64,000 bases of DNA, taken from the NCBI GenBank assembly GCA_022835595.1, contig BQUP01000003.1:1784975-1848974 (forward strand), in the 5' to 3' direction. The notes under the pieces are model-generated. The model was not told the origin of the DNA. It did no database searches and worked only from the letters and a program-made list of their open reading frames with translations. Below, in pieces: positions 34,235-44,443 of this stretch (position 1 is its first letter; every line of letters starts with the position of its first letter). The translations under genes were made by a program, and so were the position numbers. The DNA is from Cystobasidium ongulense (taxonomy: Eukaryota; Basidiomycota; Cystobasidiomycetes; Cystobasidiales; Cystobasidiaceae).

Positions 34235-37200
34235 CTAATTATAGTGTTCGCGGATGATCTCAGCTAGCTTGATGAGGTGAGGCTCATTTCCTGTCAACAG
34301 GTCGTTGATGCTGACATCATCGGTCTAAAGCGAAGTCGAGATCGTCAGAAAACTTCAGTGGCACGAATTAAGTTCGCGACTCACTTTGATGTTACTGTCC
34401 AACAAGTAATCGAAGCAATTGAAGAGAATATCGACATAACTGATCATAAGCAGCAAGTTCAATGATCAGCAAGTTCAGGATGTCATCTCAAGATCGGAAA
34501 GGCAGGCATACTCACGACATGTCGGGAGTCCTTCCAGGCTGTAGCGGCGTAAATTGTGCGAACTGAGCGTCAGATATGCCAGAAGCTTTGCCGCTCAGGT
34601 TCTCAACGACGCGGGTATAAAGTTTTCCGCTGCAAAAGTCTTGCCAGGATGTAGCATGTTCAACGCCAGGAGGCAGCTGACTATTAATCCAATCCATATC
34701 GGTTTGAGATTGATTGACGGGCGGTGCGCTGATGGGTGATGGTACTTCAGCGTCTTGAGGTGTGAGGAACTGCTGCCTTGAGGTATTGAGCGATTCTCGC
34801 GGAGAAGACACAGATTGTCTGTCGCTGGTCTTTCCATACCACGAGTTCCGACGACCATCATCCGTCAAGCTAGGTCGTGTGCCAGAGCTCTGGAAACGGA
34901 AGATAGTCAGATCCGAACGAGACAGCTGGTTTCTTGTTAAGAAGTTCAAGTTAACATACTGGCAACCTAGCCATGCTGGTGCTACTCTCAGTCATCGGCT
35001 TCTTCCGTTGACTACTTCTCAATGGAGGCAGAAGGCTACCATTCTTCTTTTTGGAAGGGCTAACAGGCGAACCCTTCTTGTCATCCGCTAGACCAGTAGT
35101 TGAACCTGATCTAACCATTCCTGAAGGAGAAGGCGTAATGACTTGTGCGCCCATCAGCTTCGCCGCATCTTGGGGAGTTAGCGAGTTGGGGTTCTGCTTG
35201 ACGCTGGCTTTTTGCACGCGTAAAGCAGAGTTAGGGGAAGGCGGTCTGAAAAGGATAATGCAATGAAAGGGGCGGATGTCAGGTATAATTCAGTGCCACA
35301 GCTTATACAGACATACCTGGGAGGAGGGTTCATGGCTTGTGCAACGGAAAGAGGAATAGTCTTGATATTGGAAGAACTTGTGACTGGTGCAGAGTAATCT
35401 CGACCAATGGTAGCTTTCATTAGTGCCTTCATCCAGTTTCGAATAACGACGCTGTTGCTAGAGCTGAAGTAATGTGTCGGAAGAGTATCATGGATAGCTT
35501 TGAAGCCATACTTGGACTTGTCTCCAATTCCACTTCCGACGCTGCCATCCGAGATGAAGCGGTATCCGCCCAAGCTAATGTAACCCTTGACTTTCTCTTC
35601 ATTGGGCGATTTGAGTACATAGAGGTACGAATCCTTGAGAATAAGGTATCGATCCTTCCAGCCATTATACTTGTCCGTCTTCTTCCTCAGCCAGCCACAG
35701 TAATCCGGCTCGCCGATTCTCTCCGCTTGCGTGAGGGCTTTGCTTGGTTTTTCCGCTTCTGCCGGTCTCTCAGCCATTGTCGTGTAAGCAGCAGGCTCTG
35801 CAGTAACAGCACCATTGTTCGTTCCGGTTGAAGCGCTGAGGTGATTGCTAGGTTCAAACTTCGGCGAAGTTGCATTTTGAGCGCCTTTCGGACTTGTTGC
35901 TTCTAGAGGTGCTGATATATTTCGCCTAGGCCTGTCGTTGCCAGACGTCGGCGACGTTGGAGCAGATCCGCCGCCAAAAGTGAAGAAGCGGGTAGATAGT
36001 CTGTTTGCTTGAGGTGCATTCGATGGACTGCGAGGAACGGCCGGCCTGTCTGTAGCAAGAGTCTCGACATCCGAAGCTTGGTATTGCGGAGGCGGTTTGC
36101 GGGATCTTGATAATCCACCACCAAAGAAATTCCGACCCACTGACTTGTCCTTCCCGCCTTCTGTGAAGCTTCCAGTATTCGAATCAGCAACAGAAGGAGT
36201 GACACTCTTCTGCCTGTTGTGTCTATTGAAAGCGCCAGACATGGTGCTGCCAATCGAGCTCTTCTGACGTCTCCTCTCGTTGGCAGGGGCAGAAGCAGGC
36301 ATTTCGTTGATGGAACCCTGCAAATATCGATGTCAGTCTTTTATACCAATACTCGTATAAATGAGAGACTCACTTCTTTTGGTGTCTTGGTCAGGACCCC
36401 GCCATTCTCTTGCGCATCATTCGCTGTGTCAAAGCTGTCATCGGTACCAGCGGTCATTTCGCGTGTTCTACCAGTGCTAGATCTTGGCATGCTAGACTGT
36501 TTAGTTGAACCAGCCGCGCTACCAGCAAGCGAAGACGAAGCAGTATTGGAGCTTGGGGCTGGCGAAGCTTCCGCCAATCCCAGACCTCGCAGGTTGTCGG
36601 GTCCGACGCCAGCTGAAACCGGAGCTTGTTGGGTGACAGGAGAAGCTTGATACGTTTGCGAAGGTGTAGCTGATAGGCCCGTCGGATAGAAAGTAGTCTG
36701 TGCACTTTGAGCAGAGTGAGGGGCGCTGTAAGACTCTGGAGTTGACGGCAGATCGGCGATATATGAAGAAGCGCTAGGAGAAAGCATAGGAAGGCCGTAG
36801 TATTTAGCATTGAGCTCTTTGATGGATCTTGCTATGCGAGCACGAGGACCGAATGCAAGAATATCAATCTCTTTGAGAGTGTTGATATCCATTTCCACCA
36901 AAACATCCCCGGAAATTTCGTGTTCTGTGTAGAAAGAAAGGAACAAAGTCATGAGTATGAACCCTATTTTTTGTCAAACGCGAATTATATTCAAGCCTAC
37001 CTCTGAACTTTCCAAGAACTTGATTATCAAAGTTTTTGGTCTGTCCCCACTCAATGACTTGGTCAACGGTCCATTCTCTTGGGTCGGAGAGCGTTGGTGT
37101 CCTCGATGGGAATGTAGCACTTCTTGGAGAAGCCTCGTAGCCGGCCGAAGTAGCAGGAGTGAAGGCTGTCCCAAGTGTGCTGCCGACTCTCGAGGAACCG

Positions 37201-38881
37201 GCGGTCGACTGATATGAGGGACTGACGGGCTGAGCGGCACTTGTCGAGCTCGCGGTAGACAATCTAGGAGGGTTCAAGGGCACCGGAGAGTGTGTCTGTG
37301 CGTGTTCTACTATTGTCAGTAGACCGTCTTGCCCAGGTTGTGGGCCAGCGTCTGTGGAATATCGGCTTCCAGAAGCAGGACCACGAGTGGGTTGAACAGC
37401 AGATGCAATGGGAGAAGACTCAGGTGATGACACATCGACTGGGGTATCTCGCTTGGAGACCTGGAATTGTTCACTTTCGACAGAGCCTCTTCGAGATGCC
37501 TGGCCTTGCTGTATCTGTGGCGATGGTGCAAGATCTTCTTGGACTGGCTTTGCGGTGCCATCACGTGTCATGGGTATAGCACCGGCTTCTCCCGAGAGAG
37601 ACAAGGCAGCAGCCACCGGCGAGACTCCTCGTGTGCCATCGCTGCTCCTTCGGCTTTCATCTTGTGAGAGAGCGGCTTGGTTGGAAGGTGTAAGGACACG
37701 AGCGTGCTCCAATGGGTCCTCAGGTTCTTCAATAGCAGGTGTAGGGTACGTGGAGTCTTCGTCCTGCTCAATGAGACTATTAGAAGTGGCAGGCGGGGGT
37801 GGAGTGGAGCGCTCCCTGAGGATAGGCGAGAAACGGCCGTTCTCCTTGACTCCTGCATGTGGCGTTTCTTCCTGAGCCGGCACTGGGATTGTCTCATCTT
37901 CTTCTCCCTCGTCCTGCTCTCGGAACCCTCTAGCATAGCTCTCACTTGTACGTTTCTTGACAGGGAAGATAGAGTCATCGTCGTCACTATCTTCCTCAAT
38001 GTCGCTCTCGTCTGTCAATACGAGGCCTTCCACAGGAGGTCCACTTGAGAGACGCATACGCTCTCTTTCAGCTTCGCGTTCTTGTTCATCCATCAATCGT
38101 TGTCTTTCTTCCCTTTCCTGAGCGAGCTGAATGTTGCGCGCCAGATTCTCTTTGGCGTGAGGTGCAACGGCGGTTCCAGTTGAGGTGCGCTGACCTTCAA
38201 AGTCGCCTTCTTGGTCTCTGATGCTGGATGCATCATCTCGTGTAGAGCGAGAAGCAAGAGAGCTAGTCTCGTCTATAGATTGATTTCTGGAAATAATTGG
38301 AAGTGCCGGGGCTGCTCCATTACCAGTGTGATTCACCCCTACGATCGCCCCGCCTGCGGGAGCTCCTGCCTTGCTCAGGTGCATCTCATCGAGGTGGGTT
38401 TGAATGTCGTTGATAGTAGCTCGCATCTCAGATCCTCCGCCGTAGCTATCCTTGCGCTTCAAATCCTGTTCTGGAACGCTCAGCGAGCCCCGCTGTCCGG
38501 ATGAAGGTGGAGCGCCGTTGCCATTGCTGGAAGACTGAAAAGTGCCAACTTGGGCGGTCATAGGCGACGGAGGCTCTGACAGGGCAGGCTTTGTCTTGAG
38601 TGTGTAATTTTGGGGGAATAGACCGCGTTGTCCGCTTTCATTTTCTCCCTGTTCGCGTATCATCGTATTCATATCGATTGACGTTGCAATGTGCGGCACT
38701 TGTTAGCTTTGAGCACGGTAGAAAGCAGGTAGCCGAGGACATCACGCACCTGCCACCATCCATCGTGATACTGGTCGTCCTTCTCCAGCACGATAATGCG
38801 CTCTCCCGGCTTGAAGCTGATCTCGTCCTGGTTCTCAGCTTCGAACTCGTGGGCGCCGTAGACGACCTCCATGCCGGCCAT
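34235..38881 (-). CDS. BOI1: BOI/Pob1-type polarity scaffold: SH3–SAM–PH with C-terminal CH-like domain
   Basis: BOI-family proteins link Cdc42/polarised exocytosis to the plasma membrane. Start MAGMEVVYGAHEFEAEN (ATG ending at 38881). The SH3 domain is split by an intron: DEISFKPGERIIVLEKDDQY, HDGWWQ / GENESGQRGLFPQNYT. A long Ser/Pro/Glu-rich linker follows (37050–38550). SAM domain: REWTVDQVIEWGQTKNFD, then HEISGDVLVEMDINTLKE with AFGPRARIARSIKEL (36830–37100). PH domain: DYCGWLRKKTDKYNGWKDRY, YVLKSPNEEKVKGYISLGGY, then FSSSNSVVIRNWMKALMKAT (35390–35700). The C-terminus (34235–34900) reads DMDWINSQLPPG, SWQDFCSGKLYTRVVENLSG, ILFNCFDYLLDSNIK / TDDVSINDLLTGNEPHLIKL, ending REHYN, which resembles a calponin-homology fold. 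Several short introns. Confidence 0.85.
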
Positions 38882-39509
38882 TTGCAGCTCTGGGCCAAGC
38901 TCGCCAGGTGTTGATAGGCTGTAGTACAAGAAAAGAGAGAGCAGCAGCCGGACAACCCTTGCCAACGAGCGAGTGTGTCGGTCAGGTTTGTCCTGGCCAT
39001 GGAAGCTCGAATGCCTGTCCTGGCCGTGGATGCGAAGATGATCGAGATTAGCCCAACTAGGAACAGCGTGTGCTTTTTAGATAAGCAGCTCTTGCCTTCT
39101 TGCATATCCGACTAAGCTGCCTGTTGCGGCAAGCAGAGGAAGGCACAGGTCAGGCATCGTAGCCTGCGCTGACGATCTATGCTGGAGAGCCGGCTTGTAC
39201 TGCAAGTCCAGCTCAACGCGACTGACGGACAAACCCATGGTCTAGGACTGGAATATGCGAGTTGCATTCTTGTAGTGATGCTTCAAGACACACACAACAT
39301 TAGACAACACATCACTGCACTGGATTCATAGCTTCCGGACCTTCGAACCTTACCCTGCATGCAGAAGTTGGCATCAAAAGGATGAACACCGCGTTGAATG
39401 CGCTCATACAATGCCAATATTCCTTGGAGCACAAGCTTGACCCTGCAAGCCTGGCATGACTACTCTCATCTCATTACCTATTTTTGTCAGACCACGTAGT
39501 TTTCTACAT

Positions 39510-39655
39510 TGGAAGGGAAGGCTGATGGATACTTCCACTGAACTTTCATGTCCACATCCAGGTATGACTGACCGATTAGACTAGAAACTTGCTTACAGGC
39601 GTCCGGACGCTCAAAGTGGAAGGTTGATAGAGACAGCCTTCCAACCTTCCAGATT
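39510..39655. repeat. imperfect inverted repeat, possible hairpin or MITE-like remnant
   Basis: A left arm around 39510–39544 (GGAAGGGAAGGCTG then TACTTCCACT) is the imperfect reverse complement of a right arm around 39618–39655 (AGTGGAAGG then CAGCCTTCCAACCTTCC). About 75 bases lie between the arms. No target-site duplication was identified. Confidence 0.45.
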
Positions 39656-39929
39656 TTGGTTATTAAAGCAGCGTCTCGCAAGCCTCTCTCCTTCTCTTTC
39701 TTCCCATCTTCTTACCCCGTCCCAGGCCTGCAGGCCTCTACTATACTCTCACATTCTTTTAAACATTCTTTCTTTTTACCGCAGTCCTTCCAGTCCTCAA
39801 CTGGCACACTCTTGCAATACAGGCGCTTTCGCTTGCAGTATACCACTCGCTGGAATCGCGCTTCAAGCCATAACTATCCAAAGGATGCGTCACATCGCAC
39901 ACATACGACTATTATCACCAGGACTATCT

Positions 39930-40060
39930 TGGTTAAGACAACGTTCACTAAGACCACACTCGTTCAAGACCACATTCATTCAAGTCAACGCTCGTTCAAT
40001 TCACATCCGTCAGAACCACCTTCACTTAAGACCACATTCACTAAGACTGCACTTCACGGC
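39930..40060 (+). repeat. degenerate tandem repeat rich in TTCAAGACCACATTC-like units
   Basis: Variants of CACTAAGACCAC, GTTCAAGACCACATTC, ATTCAAGTCAACGCTC and CACTTAAGACCACATTC follow one another. Open frames through it on the plus strand are low-complexity Thr/Ser/His-rich and are probably non-coding. Confidence 0.5.
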
Positions 40061-40624
40061 GGTCCAACCTCGGCTCACTCCTTTCAACTGCCGCATCACT
40101 CACGGGGACAACAATGAAGAAGAGAGAAAGACGGACTGGACTGACTTTGTCGTTTGACGAAAGAGACACAAGCAAGCAATTGAATAGTTGCCATCTCGAT
40201 GTGGGCTGGATCATATACCCGTAAGCCGTAAACGTCTTGACAGCGACCCTTCCTGTTCGGTACTCCATACACTGCAACAGCTGGATCAGAAGGGCGACTG
40301 GTACAAGCATAAGCGGTGAAGCAACAGCGGAATATACAACAAGTATCTAAGAACCAGAAGCGTGTTATTTTTCACAAGAGGAATAATTCGAAAGCAAAGA
40401 GGAGCCATGCGAGAAACTAGCGACCTAGGTACCACTACGGTGGATTGATACCTCTCAACAACGATTCCAAAGCTGCACGACCGTCTCATCTTGGACGCGC
40501 CACCCCGTCGCAAACTCAGATGTCTCTTTTAGATTCCTTGTAGGTCCTCATGCGTTGAAAGACATAACTCGGCAAAGCGCACGCAGGAAGCAGTTGCGAT
40601 AAGAATTGCCTGTCAGCACCATCG

Positions 40625-41434
40625 ATGTACTGGAAGAACGGAGGCAGCGATCTGATTCCTCTGCCTCTGTCTCAAGATTATATAATCTGGTGGACGTGGC
40701 CTTGGGATGCAGCAGATCATATTGACATGCTCATACGAAGAGTCCAGCAAACTCGACGCTTCCACGACAAGTTCGCGACGCAGTTCATTAGCACCGCTTG
40801 GCAAGATGAAGATGGAGCCAAGACACCTATACTCTTTGCAATTGGGGATGGGTGCAGCATCGACAGTAGAAAGTCCAGAAAGCATCACGCGGATTACGGA
40901 GCTTCAAGCACACAATGCCATACCCATTGAATTATCATGTTCGATTACGATTACAAGGTGCGCCACCGGTTACAAGGAAATCAGCGCAAGCACAGCATGT
41001 CTTCTGTAGCTATATTGGAGACTATCGGGAAATATGGCTCGACTGCCGAGCCCGCACAGCCCGATTGTATGTTCCATACTCATCAGAAGCACGACAAGTC
41101 CATACTATTTTGCGCAGAACTGATGCGAAAGGCAATCCCCAACCTCCTCATCAGCTCAAACGACCCTGTCATTACTGACTGGATACTGTTGGCAACAACG
41201 CAGGCGCTTATCACAGTGCCTTCAAGAAACTTATTTTTGAAGGCTCAAATTCAGAAGTCATTCGATGCATATCGAAAGATAGAGATAACGTCGACCTGGA
41301 AGTTACGCTTCTATCGAAAAAGGGTCTTTGTCGACAACAATTATCACATAAGACAAGAGTTTCTAAAAGCCATGAATGAATACCCAAGTGCACAATTCTT
41401 CCAGTTCTTTTCTTCCAGTAAATCAAGTGGATGA
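40625..41434 (+). pseudogene. interrupted orphan reading frame (possible pseudogene or unspliced gene)
   Basis: Two open segments lie in the same frame, 40625–40930 and 40937–41434, separated by one TGA at 40928–40930. The first begins MYWKNGGSDLIPLPLSQDYI and contains ISTAWQDEDGAKTPILFAIG. The second contains AELMRKAIPNLLISSNDPVI with TDWILLATTQALITVPS. Together they would encode about 265 residues of coding-like composition. No family is recognised. The stop could be removed by an intron I cannot place (the donor GTGCGC at 40959 and GTAGAA at 40867 are weak), or this is a decayed gene. Confidence 0.35.
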
Positions 41435-41696
41435 AAAATCAAAAGCTGCCAATCCACTTGTCCTCGTCAACGAAGCATACAGCTCTCAGGTGCGTCCCGA
41501 TGTTCGCTGCCGAGACAGCTCTGGTCTACACATGTACGGGAGGCGTCATAAACACAAAATAACCGTCGCATGATTGGGATATCAGGTAACATCAGTTGTT
41601 CACCTTTTTGTAGTTATATCGTGCAGAAAAAAGTTGTAGGTAGGCCTAGCAATCGTTACAGTTGGGTTTCTCATACCGTATAAAGCAAAATGCAGT

Positions 41697-41861
41697 CATC
41701 GGCTCCATAACTCAGTTGGAAGAGTGCAGTCTTAACACGGCTGATGTCCTGGGATCGTGAGTTCGAATCGTAGCTTCGGTTCAACCGAACAATTATCTGA
41801 TCAGTCTTCATTCATAGGAAACCCAGTGGAGTCAACCTTCTCTTTTGCTCGGATGAGCTTG
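41697..41861 (+). repeat. tRNA-derived SINE-like element, copy 1
   Basis: The head resembles a tRNA: D-arm ACTC...GAGT, an A-box-like TAACTCAGTTGG (41708–41719), an anticodon-like stem CAGTC–TTAACAC–GGCTG, and a good B-box GTTCGAATC (41761–41769). The T-stem and 3' acceptor stem do not pair, and about eight extra bases sit before the B-box, so it is not a working tRNA. About 90 bases of unrelated body follow, ending GGATGAGCTTG. A second copy in reverse orientation lies at 44091–44255, also 165 bases, with about six differences. Head plus body, discrete ends and dispersed copies fit a SINE transcribed by RNA polymerase III. Confidence 0.7.
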
Positions 41862-42020
41862 GAGTTTTCTTTTTGCTGCGTTGATGGCCACTTCGGGAGG
41901 GAAAGTCCGCAAAGCTGCGCCATGCCTGAAACTTTTTGTTTCGTCCAGCAAGATGCCTGCAATCTTAGTTCATGTATAGGGGACAGATCCCGCTGAGATG
42001 CTTTGTGCTGCTAAATGGTT

Positions 42021-42026
42021 TATAAA
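42021..42026 (+). promoter_or_regulatory. TATA-box-like site upstream of the butanediol-type dehydrogenase
   Basis: TATAAA lies 169 bases before the ATG at 42195, between SINE-like copy 1 and the gene. Position and sequence suit a fungal TATA element; no direct evidence of use. Confidence 0.35.
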
Positions 42027-42194
42027 GCGAGCTTCTTTTGCGCGTCGGAGCCGCCATGGGCCGTGGAAACGATCGAGCGGCAAGCAGCCCGGTGCCCCAC
42101 TTGGTTCTGAGACTTCTATGATTCTTCCTCTTGCATCCACTGAAGGCACTCTTGCAGTTCCAGCGTATCTAGCTCTCAAACACTTCAAGAAATT

Positions 42195-43952
42195 ATGGGC
42201 ATCGCAGGCTTACCAGAAGATGGTAAAGACCGTATGCGGGCAGCGGTCTATTACGGCAAGCACGACATTAGAATCGAGGATGTACCTGTACCAGTCTGCC
42301 ACGATGATGAAGTTCTCATCAAGGTAAGCATGTACTTCATCGGTTCATTTGTCGCTGTCGCTGACTTTGCTGCAGGTCGCATACAGTGGGTTCCCGTGCA
42401 CCAAGTGATGCGCTCAGCCAGTGGTCTGACACGTAGCGGTTTACAAACAGACGGCATTTGCGGCACAGATTTGCACGAATGGCATGATGGAGGTAGGTCG
42501 CAAGCGTACCTGCTGCGCGTATGCCTAGCCAGCACTAATCAATACCTTATAGCCAACTTTCACCCTAAGCCCGGCTGCCCTCATCCCGTCTCCGGAATGA
42601 ATCTACCCCTGGTTATCGGACACGAATATTCAGGTTCGAGCAGTTTTCAGCGGTCCGAGCAAGTCTAGCTCTAGCTGAGCAAATTCACGCGCAGGTACTA
42701 TCGAGAAGGTTGGAAAGTCGATAGAAGGAAAGTATAAAGTTGGACAGAAGGTAAGCTAACGTATAGCTACGTAGATTAGATTCAGATTGCATCTCCACAT
42801 AGTGCTCTGTCGCATTGCGAGTAGGAACACTGATACTGCTCAACACTATAGGTCTGCGTACAACCCGACTTTGGCTGTGGTAACTGCGAATACTGCAAGA
42901 GCGGACATCGCAACGTATGCCAGAAGATGGGCTTTGTCGGCTTATCTGGACCTCCGGGAGGTTTAGGTCAATATTCAGTCTTGAAGCCGGAGAACATCCA
43001 CATTCTGCCTGACAACATCCCTCTAGATGCTGGGGCCATGATTGAACCGCTAGGTGAGTTTACTATACGTGTCAAATGCAGCGCTTAATCTCACGCCTGG
43101 CCTTCTCATCTTCTAGCTGTTGCTTGGCATGCTACCAGGATAGCCAAAGTCAAGTCGGGCGATGTATGCCTTGTCATGTGAGTCACTAGTCAGCTTGATC
43201 CCTGGACGCGATAAAGTAACTGAAGCATCGCTCAATAGAGGATCTGGACCAATTGGGGCGTTTGTGATTCGTTCGCTCAAAGCACAAGGCGTCAAGTGAG
43301 CTGAGCTTTGCATCAACAGAATCATCGCATCAGCTGACGCCTCTTGTATAGGCGTATAATTTGTGCCGAACCGGCCAAAGAAAGACAGCAGATCGCGAAG
43401 CATAGCGGAGCCGACAATGTTATTGACCCAACGAAGGAAGACGTGCCCGACGTGTGCATGAAGTTGACTGATGTAGGTATTATCCTGCGAATGATCAGAC
43501 ACTTTTAAATTGACGATTTCATCGAACTCGCAGGGTCGAGGTGTGGATGTCGCCTTTGATGCAGCTGGACTTCCCAATGGCGCTACACTCAACACGGCCA
43601 TCAAAGCCACACGCTCGCTAGGCCAGATTACCAACATTGCCATTTACGGCGCTCCAGTCAATCTCGACTTACATGCTTTGTATATGGGTGAGAAGACACT
43701 CAACGGTATTATCGGTAATTCACTCTTCTTTGTGCTTTCCGTAGCTTGCAATGACTGACTTGTGCAATGACAATTCTTTCAGGTTACACTGTTCAAGATT
43801 TCCAGGATGTCATCAAAGCTGTATCTGAAGGTAGAATCAAGTGTGAAGACTTGTGCACGGCTCGCATTGCGCTTGATGATCTAGTAGAAGGAGGATTCAA
43901 GGAGTTGATCAATAACAAGGAAACGCAAATTAAAATTCTTGTACAGCATTAA
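42195..43952 (+). CDS. zinc-dependent (R,R)-butanediol/sorbitol-type dehydrogenase
   Basis: Medium-chain zinc alcohol dehydrogenase; the closest remembered relatives are 2,3-butanediol dehydrogenases (Bdh1). Start MGIAGLPEDGKDRMRAAVYY, though MRAAVYYGKHDIRIEDV at 42234 is an alternative. Introns split VAYN/GICGTDLHEWHDGG (catalytic zinc cysteine), then HPVSGMNLPLVIGHEYSG (GHE zinc ligand), then CVQPDFGCGNCEYCKSGHRN (four structural-zinc cysteines). AGAMIEPLAVAWHATRIAKV, VIGSGPIGAFVIRSLKAQG (NAD-binding GxGxxG), RIICAEPAKERQQIA, then DVAFDAAGLPNGATLNTAIK and VNLDLHALYMGEKTLNGIIG follow. It ends KETQIKILVQH with TAA at 43950–43952. About eight short introns. All catalytic and structural zinc ligands are present, so it should be active. 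The gene lies between two inverted SINE-like copies. Confidence 0.87.
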
Positions 43953-44090
43953 TTATGTGTCATAGGGCTAAAGGCCAACCCTGCGACGAGTTGCACGTAA
44001 GAACCTAAAAAGATGACCCGCCCTGTTGCAGCATAATCGCCTTCGCTTCTTCACCGTTTACTCCTGATGCAACTGAGCAAAAGGGATATG

Positions 44091-44255
44091 CAAGCTCATC
44101 CGAGCAAAACAGAAGGTTGACTCCACTGGGTTTCCTGTGAATGAAGATTGATCAGATAATCGTTCGGTCGAACCGAAGCTACGATTTGAACTCACGATCC
44201 CAGGACATCAGCCGTGTTAAGACTGCACTCTTCCAACTGAGTTATGGAGCCGATG
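44091..44255 (-). repeat. tRNA-derived SINE-like element, copy 2 (inverted relative to copy 1)
   Basis: Reverse complement of copy 1 over the whole 165 bases with about six substitutions. In the B-box, GTTCAAATC replaces GTTCGAATC but still fits the consensus. The head lies at the right end (44255) and the body end at 44091. The similarity to copy 1 stops sharply at both ends, which argues for two insertions of one element rather than a larger duplication. It begins 139 bases after the dehydrogenase stop codon. Confidence 0.7.
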
Positions 44256-44443
44256 GAGATCCTCGGTTCAGAAATGCCGTATAGTATCGCTATCAGGCGG
44301 GTCTAGCGTCCAAGCGTGCCTTGGTTCCTGGCCCTATTCCCCGCAATCCCCCGTACAGGCGGGCAACCCAACCAGGTACGAAAGCCTAGACAGACAGCGA
44401 GGCGGCGTGTAAATGTTATGCAGTGTTTCAATAGACAAGGTAT

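Larger units (their letters stand above)
38882..40624. other. gene-poor region with repeats
   Basis: BOI promoter region followed by about 1.7 kb without a convincing gene. It holds an imperfect inverted repeat (39510–39655) and a degenerate tandem repeat (39930–40060). A pyrimidine-rich stretch precedes an ATG at 40114 (MKKRERRTGLTLSFDERDTS), which could begin a small spliced gene with a donor at about 40219, but no continuation is convincing. Confidence 0.4.

Noticed and set aside
37408-37875. Plus-strand frame of 155 codons
   Set aside because: Antisense shadow of the long disordered linker in the BOI-type gene.
39624-40157. Plus-strand open frame of 177 codons
   Set aside because: Low-complexity Ser/His/Thr/Pro composition over a degenerate tandem repeat, with a second equally open overlapping frame. 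No splice or family support.
41701-41790. A functional tRNA (the anticodon loop TTAACAC would read Val-AAC)
   Set aside because: The D and anticodon stems fold, but the T-stem (GTGAG against CGTAG) and the acceptor stem do not pair, and about eight extra bases lie before the B-box. The similarity with the second copy continues about 90 bases past the tRNA part, which fits a SINE better.
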